Source: a virus
IMG/VR virus record: IMGVR_UViG_3300035660_000027
Coordinates: 1-43,647 of that record
Direction: 5' to 3' (one strand)
Length of the DNA stretch: 43,647 nucleotides
Shown: positions 25,128-32,139 of the stretch, piece by piece
Position numbering within the stretch: the stretch's first letter is position 1
How the letters are laid out: every line of letters begins with the position of its first letter
Position numbers and translations under genes: made by a program
Notes under the pieces: generated by a model
Seen by the model: only the letters and a program-made list of their open reading frames with translations
The model's database searches: none
Told to the model about the DNA's origin: nothing

Positions 25128-25288
25128 GTGGTGGGTATGCCTAGCGTGGCCTTCACGACATCTAGGATCACCGGGGAGTAGGCATTGATCTTCGAGATGA
25201 ACGCCCTAGCCTCTTCCTCGGTAGGGAACCAGGTCAGCGGACGGGTTTCGGTGTCCATTGCGTGTCGCACGATCCAGATGTCGGTCAA
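25124..25288 (-). CDS. Hypothetical small protein with probable TTG start
   Basis: A 54-residue frame, TDIWIVRHAMDTETRPLTWFPTEEEARAF..., starts at TTG 25288, which overlaps the preceding TGA. An internal ATG at 25258 would give 44 residues. The end overlaps the next ATG (ATGA). The EEEARAFISKI segment suggests a helix. No family recognised. Confidence 0.5.
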   Translation of the reverse strand: MTDIWIVRHAMDTETRPLTWFPTEEEARAFISKINAYSPVILDVVKATLGIPTT

Positions 25289-25377
25289 TGTAGTGTCCTA
25301 TAGTTGACGGGTTGCTCGTCCTCGTACTCGGAAATCGTCTGCAACGCCTCACGAATCAGCCAGTGAAGAAACATCAT
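25285..25377 (-). CDS. 30-residue small protein
   Basis: The product MMFLHWLIREALQTISEYED... is preceded by a strong ribosome site (GGAGGAACTC before ATG). It lies 23 bp after the terminase stop and is coupled to the following frame. It is short, amphipathic and acidic at the end. Function unknown. Confidence 0.5.
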   Translation of the reverse strand: MMFLHWLIREALQTISEYEDEQPVNYRTLH

Positions 25378-25400
25378 GAGTTCCTCCTGCTGCTTTGTGG

Positions 25401-26729
25401 TCAGGCTGCTTGCCATGAGCCGGAACTCAATCTGGTGTAGCGTTTCGGTTGCTTGTCCATGTACTTCTCAGAGAATCCTACCGCAAACGTCCGCAGTGAA
25501 TCGGCGCCGTGCGAGGCCCAATCATGCAGAGGTTTCGGCTTCCAGACCTTGCCCTTGTCGTCCCACTCCCTGCGGTATTGTCTCAGGCACTCCAATCCTC
25601 GAGAACACCGTTTGCGGTCGATCCAGCACGAATCCAGCAATCTTCTCGTGGCGTTTATGCCGTCGTTCAAGTCGCCTTGCGGTACCACCGTAGCTGAGAT
25701 GCCTAGACTTCTTAGGGTTTCCATGCGGGACCGGTCCATGCCGATCATGTGCTGCGCGATGTCATGCGGAAAGTAGTGATCCCCGTACACATAGCCCTTG
25801 TCCTTCAAGAGCTTCGCGTAGTAGTCGAATCCCATGCCTGACGCTTCGGCGTAGTCGATCAGTCGTCTTTCCTTGCCAACGCATTGAATAAACCAGATAG
25901 CCGTCGAATCAGAGTAGCCAAGATCCCAAGCGGTGTGTACGGGTACAGCGCGGTCAATCGGTATGGAAGCAAGTCGTCCATCGTCCTCCATTCTGCGGAG
26001 TTCGGCGGCGAAATACGCTCCAAAAGTCGGCGCATCAAACGAACACATGTATTCCTGCTCGAACAAAGCATTGCCGGCCTCTTCCCCAAAGTCCTTCACA
26101 TACTCCGATCGTTCCGATGCTAACTGTTCCTCGGTGAACACTCCCGTCTCATTCGCTTTCAGGAGCTCGACGTGCCAGGTAGGGTCATCCCGGTAATCCT
26201 CATACATCTTAGCGGCATGGTTTCTTCCCCTGGACGTGGTAACGAACAAAGCCCATCCATCGTTCTCGAGTAGAATCGGTCGAATGTAACCCCAGGCCTT
26301 GGGGTCGGCGAGAGCCCACTCGGATGCAACAATCCCAACTGGTGGAGTCCCAACAAGAGCATTGTAATTGTCAGAGCCGACAAGATGCCAGTACGAACCG
26401 TTCTTGAACCTGATCGACATGGTATCTTCGCGGGTGCTCTCACGAAGCGCCTTCGGAAACGCAATGTCTATCCTCCGTATCCCTTTGTGCGGGTCAACCG
26501 CTTCCCAAATGGCCTTCCGGGCTTGTGCGTACTCAGGGAGAAGGTGCCAATAGGTGCCCACCCTTTGAAGTAATTGAGTTGCCGCCCAGTGCATTCCAAC
26601 ATCGTCTTTTCCAGACCGGCGATGCCAAACCAGAATAACCCTCTTTTTGCCGGATTCTAATGCTTTCCATGCATTCATCTGATAAGGTCTGGGATCCCAT
26701 CCATTGGGTATGCGGATAACCTTAGCCAT
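25401..26729 (-). CDS. terL: Terminase large subunit
   Basis: The 442-residue packaging motor and nuclease has Walker A HRRSGKD (36-42), a Walker B-like GIVASEW (131-137) in which Ser stands in the usual Asp position, and the coupling motif VTTSRG. The RNase H-like nuclease has acidic residues in AWDLGYSD (D268, D273) and near the end in HDWASHGADSLR. Its start overlaps the methyltransferase stop by one base. It translocates DNA through the portal and probably cuts by a headful mechanism, as expected for P22-type heads. Confidence 0.92.
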   Translation of the reverse strand: MAKVIRIPNGWDPRPYQMNAWKALESGKKRVILVWHRRSGKDDVGMHWAATQLLQRVGTYWHLLPEYAQARKAIWEAVDPHKGIRRIDIAFPKALRESTREDTMSIRFKNGSYWHLVGSDNYNALVGTPPVGIVASEWALADPKAWGYIRPILLENDGWALFVTTSRGRNHAAKMYEDYRDDPTWHVELLKANETGVFTEEQLASERSEYVKDFGEEAGNALFEQEYMCSFDAPTFGAYFAAELRRMEDDGRLASIPIDRAVPVHTAWDLGYSDSTAIWFIQCVGKERRLIDYAEASGMGFDYYAKLLKDKGYVYGDHYFPHDIAQHMIGMDRSRMETLRSLGISATVVPQGDLNDGINATRRLLDSCWIDRKRCSRGLECLRQYRREWDDKGKVWKPKPLHDWASHGADSLRTFAVGFSEKYMDKQPKRYTRLSSGSWQAA

Positions 26730-28060
26730 CAGAGAGCTGCAAACATCGGTAGATCGGTTAGGGATTCTTGCTTGACACTAGCGGCTCTGCGTTCATCGGG
26801 GCCGGCCAAGCAAAGCCCCATGCGCTTTACAATGTCGGCCTGGTATTCCGCTTCTCGCTCAATAAGTACCGCTTTAAAGCCTTCACGGAACGCAGCCTCC
26901 CCCGCAGTACCCGTCCCGGCAAACGGGTCCAGGACCAGCCCACCCGGAGGGGTGATAAGCCGAACGAGATACTGAATAAGATCGAGTGGCTTGACAGTGG
27001 GATGCTTACTACCCAAGCGATCATCTGCATCTGCCTTTGCGGTGTAGAAGAAGCGAGCGGCGGAACCCCAAGAGGATTTGCTGTCGCCGTTGTATTCCCA
27101 ATCCTTGCCCTCGCTTCCATATATGCTGGTCGCTGAGTGGCGGAAATTGTCCTTGCCCGCTGCGTTTGCAGGAAACCCCGCCAGCACTTCCTCTGAGCCG
27201 TCATGGATGAGATTGGCGGGCCATCTTCCGTTTGTGTTTGCCCATTCGCCGCCACCCATGCCGCTGCCATAAACCGCGTTCTTGTTATTAGGCTGGTAGT
27301 CCGGCTTAGGTTCTCCAGTGCCAGTTCCAATCCGACACCCATCCACATTGATCGCGCCCGTTCCCCACTTGAGGACGTTCTCGGCGACGGTCTTTTCGGA
27401 TAATGGCTTGCGGGCTAGGACTATTGGCTCCCATGCGGGCTTGAGGGCGGTGCCCCAGCCTTGCCATTGGATAGCGGCTTCGGTTGCGGTAAACTCAATG
27501 CCTGGAACATACTCGCGCCCGTTATTCTTTTCCCAGCCTTGCTTGTTCTGATCCGCACCAGGGATAATGCGCTTGACTGGCTTGCCGGTTGCGATCTTCT
27601 CCCGCTCTGCCCCCGCCATCCGGTCGATGCCCTTGGACACGTCATGGCTCTTGGGAAACCCGCTTCCATAGCACCATCCAATCTGATCCCGAATCTCAAA
27701 CCCGGCATCTTCAATCGCACACGCCATGCGGTGATATGTTCTAGTCCCTGAGAATGCGAGCAGATGACCCCCTGGTTTGAGGACTCGGTAAACTTCGGCC
27801 CATGTTTCAGGTCTGAATGCTACGTCACCGCCGTCCCATTGCTTGCCCATGAAACCGGCACTAGCCCGCGCATAAGCGCCCGTCTTGCCTTCCTTGCATG
27901 GCGCAGCGTTATCGGCCCCAAACCGCTTAACGATGCTGGTGAGATGATAGGGCGGATCGCACACCACGGAGTCGATGCTGTTCTCATCAAGCGTCGGCAA
28001 GACCTCAAGGCAGTTGCCCCGGTGTAATGTCACCTTGCCGTCGAGAAATACGTCAGCCAC
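26729..28060 (-). CDS. DNA adenine N6-methyltransferase, beta class
   Basis: The 443-residue protein has DPPY at 35-38 (catalytic motif IV) before FAGTG at 380-384 (SAM-binding motif I), the beta-type order. KHPTVKPLDLIQYLVRLITPPGG precedes motif I as in CcrM/HinfI-type enzymes. The long middle region should hold target recognition. It starts with GTG at 28060. No restriction partner is adjacent, so it is an orphan methylase, likely for evading host restriction or timing packaging, since it directly precedes terL. Confidence 0.9.
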   Translation of the reverse strand: MADVFLDGKVTLHRGNCLEVLPTLDENSIDSVVCDPPYHLTSIVKRFGADNAAPCKEGKTGAYARASAGFMGKQWDGGDVAFRPETWAEVYRVLKPGGHLLAFSGTRTYHRMACAIEDAGFEIRDQIGWCYGSGFPKSHDVSKGIDRMAGAEREKIATGKPVKRIIPGADQNKQGWEKNNGREYVPGIEFTATEAAIQWQGWGTALKPAWEPIVLARKPLSEKTVAENVLKWGTGAINVDGCRIGTGTGEPKPDYQPNNKNAVYGSGMGGGEWANTNGRWPANLIHDGSEEVLAGFPANAAGKDNFRHSATSIYGSEGKDWEYNGDSKSSWGSAARFFYTAKADADDRLGSKHPTVKPLDLIQYLVRLITPPGGLVLDPFAGTGTAGEAAFREGFKAVLIEREAEYQADIVKRMGLCLAGPDERRAASVKQESLTDLPMFAAL

Positions 28061-28169
28061 GCGCCGCCCTCGCCTTCAGTGCCCGCACAATCAGCAACCG
28101 CGCCCGCATTATGGCTATCCATAACTCATACCCCTTACGGGCATCGTCCTCCCAGGAGTAATCAGCCAT
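28053..28169 (-). CDS. 38-residue small protein
   Basis: The product MADYSWEDDARKGYELWIAI ... RALKARAARG has an acidic N-terminus and a basic, Arg/Ala-rich helical end. It overlaps the methyltransferase GTG start by 8 bp and the upstream frame by 8 bp, so coupling is likely. Function unknown. Confidence 0.5.
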   Translation of the reverse strand: MADYSWEDDARKGYELWIAIMRARLLIVRALKARAARG

Positions 28170-28308
28170 CAACTACTCGCACCTGTTCATTTCTCCGCCT
28201 GTCCTGATTGGCCTTTATCTCCCGTTCCATGCGCTGGTCGTAGGCAATCAGTTCCTCCTTGGTAAGACTCAGGACGTACATAATCTCAGCCACCAGATCA
28301 GCCGTCAT
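28162..28308 (-). CDS. 48-residue small helical protein
   Basis: The product MTADLVAEIMYVLSLTKEEL ... EQVRVVDG is charged and helical. Its ATG overlaps the preceding stop (ATGA at 28308-28305). No family recognised. Confidence 0.5.
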   Translation of the reverse strand: MTADLVAEIMYVLSLTKEELIAYDQRMEREIKANQDRRRNEQVRVVDG

Positions 28309-28547
28309 GGCTTCCCTCCATCAAGTGCGGCGCGGGCTCGGATAGCGTCGATCATGGCATCAACCCCTACCCATCCTGTCGTTTCTACCTCGTGTCGAAT
28401 AACCGAGATATTCGCCTCCCGCTCTGCGGCGATGGCCCTTCGCACAATATCCAAAATCGCTGTGTCATGTATTGTTAGCTCGCAATCCTTGCCCACTAGG
28501 ATAAACTGTAGACAAATTACTTTGGTGGCTTGCTCCGGCGTCATCAC
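28305..28547 (-). CDS. Small helical protein with RAALDGGKP tail
   Basis: The 80-residue protein, MMTPEQATKVICLQFILVGK..., ends IDAIRARAALDGGKP. The same terminal tag ends the upstream gene, and a similar one ends the gene at 31921. The start overlaps the upstream stop. Function unknown. Confidence 0.55.
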   Translation of the reverse strand: MMTPEQATKVICLQFILVGKDCELTIHDTAILDIVRRAIAAEREANISVIRHEVETTGWVGVDAMIDAIRARAALDGGKP

Positions 28548-28870
28548 TTCCCCCCATCAAGTGCGGCACGCCCAAGCGCGGTGCGGGCAAATCGGTCGCA
28601 ATCATCAAGGCCCTCGATCCTATCCGCCTCCGTGTCAAAATCTACATAGCGTCTCAGCGCCTCCCGCAGCCGGTCGCGCTCGTCCAACGCCTCTGTGAGT
28701 GCAAGCCCTAGCCCCTTCCATCCAACATGGGGCGGCTCACCAGTGAACCCAGTGCGGCAGCAGATTACCGTCTCGACATAGGTTGCTGCCTCTTTCTCTA
28801 AGGCCCGCCATTTGTCACGCTCTGCCTCTAGGGAGGCGATGGTGGCCTTCAAGGTGTCAATCTCGGTCAT
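28544..28870 (-). CDS. Coiled-coil small protein with RAALDGGK tail
   Basis: The 108-residue protein has a heptad-like N-terminus (DTLKATIASLEAERDKWRALEKEAATYVE). A middle with GFTGEPPHVGWKGLG and a long helix (LTEALDERDRLREALRRY) follow, ending TALGRAALDGGK. Similar small coiled-coil proteins are common in phage early or accessory regions; the role is unknown. Confidence 0.55.
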   Translation of the reverse strand: MTEIDTLKATIASLEAERDKWRALEKEAATYVETVICCRTGFTGEPPHVGWKGLGLALTEALDERDRLREALRRYVDFDTEADRIEGLDDCDRFARTALGRAALDGGK

Positions 28871-28889
28871 CCCTTCCCCCTCCGCTTCC

Positions 28890-29162
28890 TCATGTACCCC
28901 TGCGCCGATACCAAGTCGCCTTCGATATCCCTAAAACCTCCCACGGCGGCCTAGTCTCATTTTCAGTCTCAGTCTCACCGGAAACAGTCTCAGTCTCACA
29001 TTTAGTCTCACTCTCAGTCTCAACCGCTTGGCAATACCCCGGCCTCAAATGATACTGCCGGCACTTGTGACACCGCTCAACCGTCCCCCAAATCATAGGG
29101 CAATTCAACGGCGCAATCCCACAAACCCGCAGCCTTCCTCGATATTCCACAGCGTCAGTCAT
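28890..29162 (-). CDS. Cys-rich small protein with possible HTH end
   Basis: The 90-residue protein has spaced cysteines (VCGIAPLNC ... CHKC ... GYC), suggesting a zinc site. An acidic Glu/Thr run rich in SET and TET repeats follows. The basic end RPPWEVLGISKATWYRRRGT resembles the recognition helix region of mobile-element regulators (WExxGISRATWYRR). It may be a DNA-binding protein acting near the packaging region. Confidence 0.55.
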   Translation of the reverse strand: MTDAVEYRGRLRVCGIAPLNCPMIWGTVERCHKCRQYHLRPGYCQAVETESETKCETETVSGETETENETRPPWEVLGISKATWYRRRGT

Positions 29163-29202
29163 CGGTACCGCTTACAATGTAAACATGGCGTATGTAAGGC
29201 TA

Positions 29203-29219
29203 GGGTGGGTCGGGGTGGG
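29203..29219 (+). other. G-quadruplex-type motif in a packaging-proximal gap
   Basis: Four G runs (GGG, GGG, GGGG, GGG) are separated by 1-2 bases within 17 nt, a textbook intramolecular G4 pattern. It lies in a 140-bp non-coding gap between the putative small terminase and the next gene. The same gap has the palindrome at 29237 and a run of nine C at 29265-29273. Function unknown. Confidence 0.5.
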
Positions 29220-29236
29220 TGGCTATGCCTATACGC

Positions 29237-29248
29237 TTGCATGTGCAA
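29237..29248. repeat. Perfect 12-bp inverted repeat in the packaging-proximal gap
   Basis: TTGCA-TG-TGCAA lies between the G-rich block and the C9 run. It could be a protein-binding site, for instance for terminase, but no partner is known. Confidence 0.4.
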
Positions 29249-29302
29249 ACACACTTCCATGCCTCCCCCCCCCTGTCTGTGTGTGAGGGCGCCTGGCTCG
29301 AG

Positions 29303-29683
29303 CTAATCCTTGCCTTCTGTGGGCTTTCCGGAAGATTGATTATGCGAAACCGTTGGTGTTATGTCCTTGATTTCATTATCTAATGTGAGTGTGTGTGTCT
29401 CTAGTGTGGGCTGTTCAATGACATACTTTACAACCTGGAGTGTTATCTGTTGACCATCATCTGCATCAATTAGTGCCTGAGGAACCTTACCATCTATGCG
29501 CTCTGCCACATGCTGCACGGCCCAGCTCTCGCCTTCGTATGCCAGCTCTAGCACTTTCTGGGCGATCCTGCGCAGGCCACGATGGTCAGTGCCGGCCTCT
29601 TTCAGCTGCATCATAAGCGCGTCACGATAAGGCTTGGGCGCCCTGCGATCCTTAGCAATTGTGTTGCCAGGTTGGAAGGTCAT
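29303..29683 (-). CDS. Putative terminase small subunit (DUF5681-like)
   Basis: The 126-residue protein starts FQPGNTIAKDRRAPKPYRDALMMQL after Met-Thr. HRGLRRIAQKVLELAYEGESW and AERIDGKVPQALI follow. A basic N-terminus, a helical middle and the RIDGKVPQ motif occur in phage small-terminase-like proteins. The position at the start of the late unit upstream of the large terminase agrees. The C-terminal third is Thr-rich and probably disordered. An alternative is an uncharacterised DNA-binding protein. Confidence 0.55.
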   Translation of the reverse strand: MTFQPGNTIAKDRRAPKPYRDALMMQLKEAGTDHRGLRRIAQKVLELAYEGESWAVQHVAERIDGKVPQALIDADDGQQITLQVVKYVIEQPTLETHTLTLDNEIKDITPTVSHNQSSGKPTEGKD

Positions 29684-29724
29684 AGTTCAGTCACTCATAA
29701 GCTGTTGATGCTGTTGCTAATATA

Positions 29725-29901
29725 TCACGCCTTCATGAGTTTATGCAATGCACTGTGCTTAGGTGCTTTGCGCTTGTGAGCTGCAGGCTTGTGACTGAAC
29801 TCGTGTGCCACCTTGGAGCTCGGGCAGGCGCCTTCAGCATGTTTTGGATTGTGGGCGCACATAGCCATAAAGCGTTGCTGCTTCTCACTGACTGCGGGCA
29901 A
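29725..29901 (-). CDS. Small DUF3008-like basic protein, TTG start
   Basis: The 58-residue product is (M)PAVSEKQQRFMAMCAHNPKHAEG. The TTG at 29901 is preferred over an upstream in-frame TTG because GGAGG lies 7 bases before it and the family typically begins with PAxSxxQQRFM. The C-terminal half is basic (KPAAHKRKAPKHSALHKLMK), suggesting nucleic-acid binding. It is the first gene of the leftward late unit. Confidence 0.65.
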   Translation of the reverse strand: MPAVSEKQQRFMAMCAHNPKHAEGACPSSKVAHEFSHKPAAHKRKAPKHSALHKLMKA

Positions 29902-29930
29902 TTTGTTGCCTCCTATGCATCTCAAGCCTC

Positions 29931-29960
29931 GTTAATGATTATCACGATAAGTTGATTAAC
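29931..29960. promoter_or_regulatory. Inverted repeat in divergent control region (candidate operator)
   Basis: GTTAAT at 29931-29936 and ATTAAC at 29955-29960 form perfect arms. A nested TTATC-AC-GATAA dyad lies at 29939-29950. The site sits between the leftward late unit and the rightward unit starting at 30043, where a regulator would be expected to bind. Confidence 0.4.
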
Positions 29961-29962
29961 TC

Positions 29963-29976
29963 TCACGTTTTCGTGA
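29963..29976. promoter_or_regulatory. Inverted repeat TCACG-TTTT-CGTGA (candidate operator)
   Basis: Five-base arms around four T, just upstream of the -35 box of the rightward promoter. This suits a regulator site; no assignment to a specific protein. Confidence 0.4.
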
Positions 29977-29987
29977 TGCATTGCCTA

Positions 29988-30016
29988 TTGCCTCATATAC
30001 GTTGCGTATATATAAT
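29988..30016 (+). promoter_or_regulatory. Rightward sigma70-type promoter
   Basis: TTGCCT at 29988-29993 and a perfect TATAAT at 30011-30016 are separated by 17 bp. The predicted transcript starts near 30023, about 20 nt before the ATG at 30043, leaving room for the GGGAGG ribosome site. A 7-bp-arm dyad fills the spacer. Confidence 0.7.
29995..30011. promoter_or_regulatory. Dyad inside the promoter spacer (candidate repressor operator)
   Basis: ATATACG-TTG-CGTATAT is a perfect inverted repeat lying between the -35 and -10 boxes. Binding here would block RNA polymerase. The candidate binder is the small HTH protein encoded at 34026-34280. Confidence 0.5.
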
Positions 30017-30042
30017 GTGTGTCACCAGATAGGGAGGATGAC

Positions 30043-30408
30043 ATGCAAACCTGGCATAAAGTCAACAAAGCCGCCGTTGAACCCATTATCAAGGCGACGT
30101 TCCCAGATTACCGCGGGCGCAAGATCAGCGTTACCGCAGCGATCTCAGTCACCGTTCACCATGCAGACCTTAATTGGAGCGGCGGCTCTCGCACACAATA
30201 CCGGGGCTGCACGACTAGCGGCTATGTCACCGGCAGTCTCGACAAGCATAACGCTTCGGCGCCCTGGGACAAAGCGCCAGGATCGACGATCGTCGAGCTT
30301 CCTGCCGGTGCGGTCTTGGTCGAGCATGTCATGTTTTGCGGCAAGGACTGTGGGCTTCGCATTTATATCAATCCTGCCGATATGCCAAAATGGATTAAAG
30401 CCGCCTGA
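30043..30408 (+). CDS. Early protein of unknown function
   Basis: The 121-residue protein starts at MQTWHKVNKAAVEPIIKATF, chosen for the GGGAGG ribosome site 6-7 bases upstream. An in-frame Met at 30019 lacks one and lies about at the transcription start. Features are SVTAAISVTVHHADLNWSGG, GSTIVELPAGAVLVEHVMFCGKDCGLRIYI. It looks like a compact alpha/beta protein. It is first in the 30043-31316 unit; no family recognised. Confidence 0.6.
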   Translation: MQTWHKVNKAAVEPIIKATFPDYRGRKISVTAAISVTVHHADLNWSGGSRTQYRGCTTSGYVTGSLDKHNASAPWDKAPGSTIVELPAGAVLVEHVMFCGKDCGLRIYINPADMPKWIKAA

Positions 30409-30420
30409 CCCTAGCAACTA

Positions 30421-30460
30421 GGGCGCTGCTCCGGCCGGAGTATGTCACGGCGCCCCTTTT
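30421..30460 (+). terminator. Intrinsic terminator-like hairpin, possibly an attenuator
   Basis: GGGCGC (30421-30426) pairs with GCGCCC (30450-30455) around an inner CTCCGG/CCGGAG stem and is followed by CTTTT. An alternative hairpin, CCCTAG-CAA-CTAGGG (30409-30423), uses the same GGG, so the two folds exclude each other. It lies between the first and second genes of the unit. Confidence 0.55.
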
Positions 30461-30492
30461 GGTACGGTTAGACTGACAAGGGAGGAACTGAG

Positions 30493-30837
30493 ATGACCAT
30501 CCAACTCAACGCAAAGCAGAGGCGCGAGCTCACGGATCTTATGCAATCCATCGGTTTCAAGCTGACACCTATCAAGCCTAAGCCGAAGCACGATATTGTT
30601 TCAACTCGGCCCTACAAGTGGAAAGGCGCCGGCCGCGGCGTGTACTGGTACAAAGGCATATCAAACGATCAAGTGAAAGGTGTGCAGGATTATTCCAAGG
30701 GACGGTGTGCGCCTTCAAACTGGCCGGAAGATATCCGCGCGTGGTACGATTCCACATCATCGTTCCGCCATGACTGGTACTGCCAAAATTGGCAGCGCCT
30801 CGCAGTCCAAGCCCACTATGCAACCAAGGGAGTCTAA
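30493..30837 (+). CDS. Hypothetical early protein
   Basis: The 114-residue basic protein has a helical N-terminus (LNAKQRRELTDLMQSIGFKL) and aromatic motifs GVYWYKGISNDQVKGV and FRHDWYCQNWQRLAV. AAGGGAGGAACTGAG precedes the ATG. No family recognised; the basic, aromatic composition suits a nucleic-acid or host-target binder. Confidence 0.55.
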   Translation: MTIQLNAKQRRELTDLMQSIGFKLTPIKPKPKHDIVSTRPYKWKGAGRGVYWYKGISNDQVKGVQDYSKGRCAPSNWPEDIRAWYDSTSSFRHDWYCQNWQRLAVQAHYATKGV

Positions 30838-30838
30838 C

Positions 30839-31243
30839 ATGCAGTCCGTAATCGAAGATAAGTTTGCCAGCGCAAAAGAAAACGCTAGGGGTTGGCTATC
30901 CTCAATTGAGGACATGCTAGAAACTTATAACGATGCCAACGACGATACAGCCGCACATGGCCTAGCAGATGAGGCACGCGAGACAATCGAGCAAAGCGTG
31001 CTTTCCGTCATGGTCCGCGATGGTTGGCGCTCACCTGGCGTACCAGCCGAAGGTGCTGACGAATATGAAATCCTGCTATCTACCGGCGGGCCGGCGCTTC
31101 GCATTTGGGGTCAGTTGGACCAATTCGACGAACCTCGCAGCGCAGAATTGCAAATGCAGGACTGGTTCTTGCCCTGGACGCGCTTCCCGGCTGCGGAAAA
31201 AACATTACTCCAATTCGCCCGCTGCTTCTATTTCGGAGGATGA
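30839..31243 (+). CDS. Conserved mobile-element hypothetical protein
   Basis: The 134-residue protein starts at MQSVIEDKFASAKENARGWL, one base after the preceding stop. The C-terminal half, YEILLSTGGPALRIWGQLDQ ... QMQDWFLPWTRF ... LLQFARCFYFGG, matches a motif I know from many plasmid and phage hypothetical proteins (TGGPAxRIxGxL ... QDWxxPW ... LLxFAxxFYFG). Function of that family is not established. Confidence 0.7.
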   Translation: MQSVIEDKFASAKENARGWLSSIEDMLETYNDANDDTAAHGLADEARETIEQSVLSVMVRDGWRSPGVPAEGADEYEILLSTGGPALRIWGQLDQFDEPRSAELQMQDWFLPWTRFPAAEKTLLQFARCFYFGG

Positions 31244-31244
31244 T

Positions 31245-31316
31245 ATGGGCTTCCTATACAAAATCCTAGTACGGATCAGACTGCAACAGCGCATCAATGA
31301 GCTAGATCGGCGCTAA
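31245..31316 (+). CDS. 23-residue basic peptide
   Basis: The product MGFLYKILVRIRLQQRINEL ends DRR. A CGGAGGA ribosome site lies 6-7 bases before the ATG, and the start is 1 bp past the previous stop. Amphipathic and basic. Coding status rests on the ribosome site and spacing only. Confidence 0.4.
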   Translation: MGFLYKILVRIRLQQRINELDRR

Positions 31317-31344
31317 CATCACTGGGACCAAAGGAACCACTTCT

Positions 31345-31380
31345 GGGCTCGGAGGCTAATCGCTTCCGGGCCCTTATTGT
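31345..31380 (+). terminator. Intrinsic terminator at convergent gene ends
   Basis: GGGCTCGGAGG (31345-31355) and CTTCCGGGCCC (31363-31373) form an 11-bp stem (two G-T pairs) with a 7-nt loop, followed by TTATTGTGT. It lies 28 bp after the last rightward gene. The remaining 90 bp before the convergent gene at 31470 show no further feature. Confidence 0.65.
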
Positions 31381-31469
31381 GTCAGATAACCGATGCTATC
31401 GCTAAGGATGGTGAAGTGTCCGCTTATTTGGGACAAGTGTCAATGGACCACTTTTCACTTTTCACTTTG

Positions 31470-31943
31470 TCAACGGCCAAGTTCCATCGTCCAAACTTCC
31501 AGGTCGAACCTCGTATAGACCTGTGCCACGGCGCCGTCGAAATACCGCCGAACCGTTTTTTCACTTCGGCTTACCCGTTGGCTCAATTTCCACCAAGGCA
31601 CCGATCGGGCTCGGCACTCGAGGATCTTGCATCCCGTCTTGCCATGCTTCTGCGTAGCCAACCAGCACAGCCAGCCATAAACGGGGAGCCAATTCGTTAC
31701 GTCTCGTGCACTTGGCTGGAACCTGGCCGGACGTTGATCAGACCACCCGTAAGCCTCCATCGGATCATGGATGATCTGCAAATCGGACGTTAGATAAGCC
31801 TTCCGTGTAGCCGCCGGCAGCGCGTCATGCGTCAACACAGCTCTGCGGATGAACGTCCAACACCGGACAGTCCCCTCAGATGTGTCCCTAGGAGCCCGTA
31901 GGAAGCCCGTAGGCGGCTTTTCACTCTCCAGGCTTGCCACCAT
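31470..31943 (-). CDS. DUF6362-like HTH regulator
   Basis: The 157-residue protein has a C-terminal half ARDVTNWLPVYGWLCWL ... CKILECRARSVPWWKLSQRVSRSEKTVRRYFDGAVAQV. It resembles the DUF6362 domain and sigma-region-4-like HTH of phage late regulators (VPWxxIAxRLGxSxxTxxRRY). It is last in the leftward early unit and might activate late transcription. The first 50 residues are Arg/Pro-rich and unassigned. The start overlaps the upstream gene by 23 bp. Confidence 0.65.
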   Translation of the reverse strand: MVASLESEKPPTGFLRAPRDTSEGTVRCWTFIRRAVLTHDALPAATRKAYLTSDLQIIHDPMEAYGWSDQRPARFQPSARDVTNWLPVYGWLCWLATQKHGKTGCKILECRARSVPWWKLSQRVSRSEKTVRRYFDGAVAQVYTRFDLEVWTMELGR

Positions 31944-32139
31944 CCCTCAATGCCCTTAAAGCCGCCCTAGCCTCGTGTAGCTGGTCCTCACGCTGTTGGA
32001 CCACTACAGCCAACCCATCCCGCTCGGTTTTGACAAAGGCGAGCTCGCGTTTTGCGGACTTCAAATCGGCCTCGAGCTCCTCGACGCGGACTGCGAGACT
32101 TTCGAGGTCAGCCCAGACAATCGTCCTTGTAACACTCAT
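31921..32139 (-). CDS. Coiled-coil small protein
   Basis: The 72-residue protein has continuous heptads (LESLAVRVEELEADLKSAKRELAFVKTERDGLAVVVQQRE). It ends AALRALRDGGKPGE, like the RAALDGGKP tails of the genes at 28305 and 28544. It is ATGA-coupled to the upstream gene. Function unknown. Confidence 0.55.
   Translation of the reverse strand: MSVTRTIVWADLESLAVRVEELEADLKSAKRELAFVKTERDGLAVVVQQREDQLHEARAALRALRDGGKPGE

Noticed and set aside
26827-27348. 173-codon ORF overlapping the methyltransferase in another frame
   Set aside because: Shadow frame; the methyltransferase motifs span this whole region in the correct frame.
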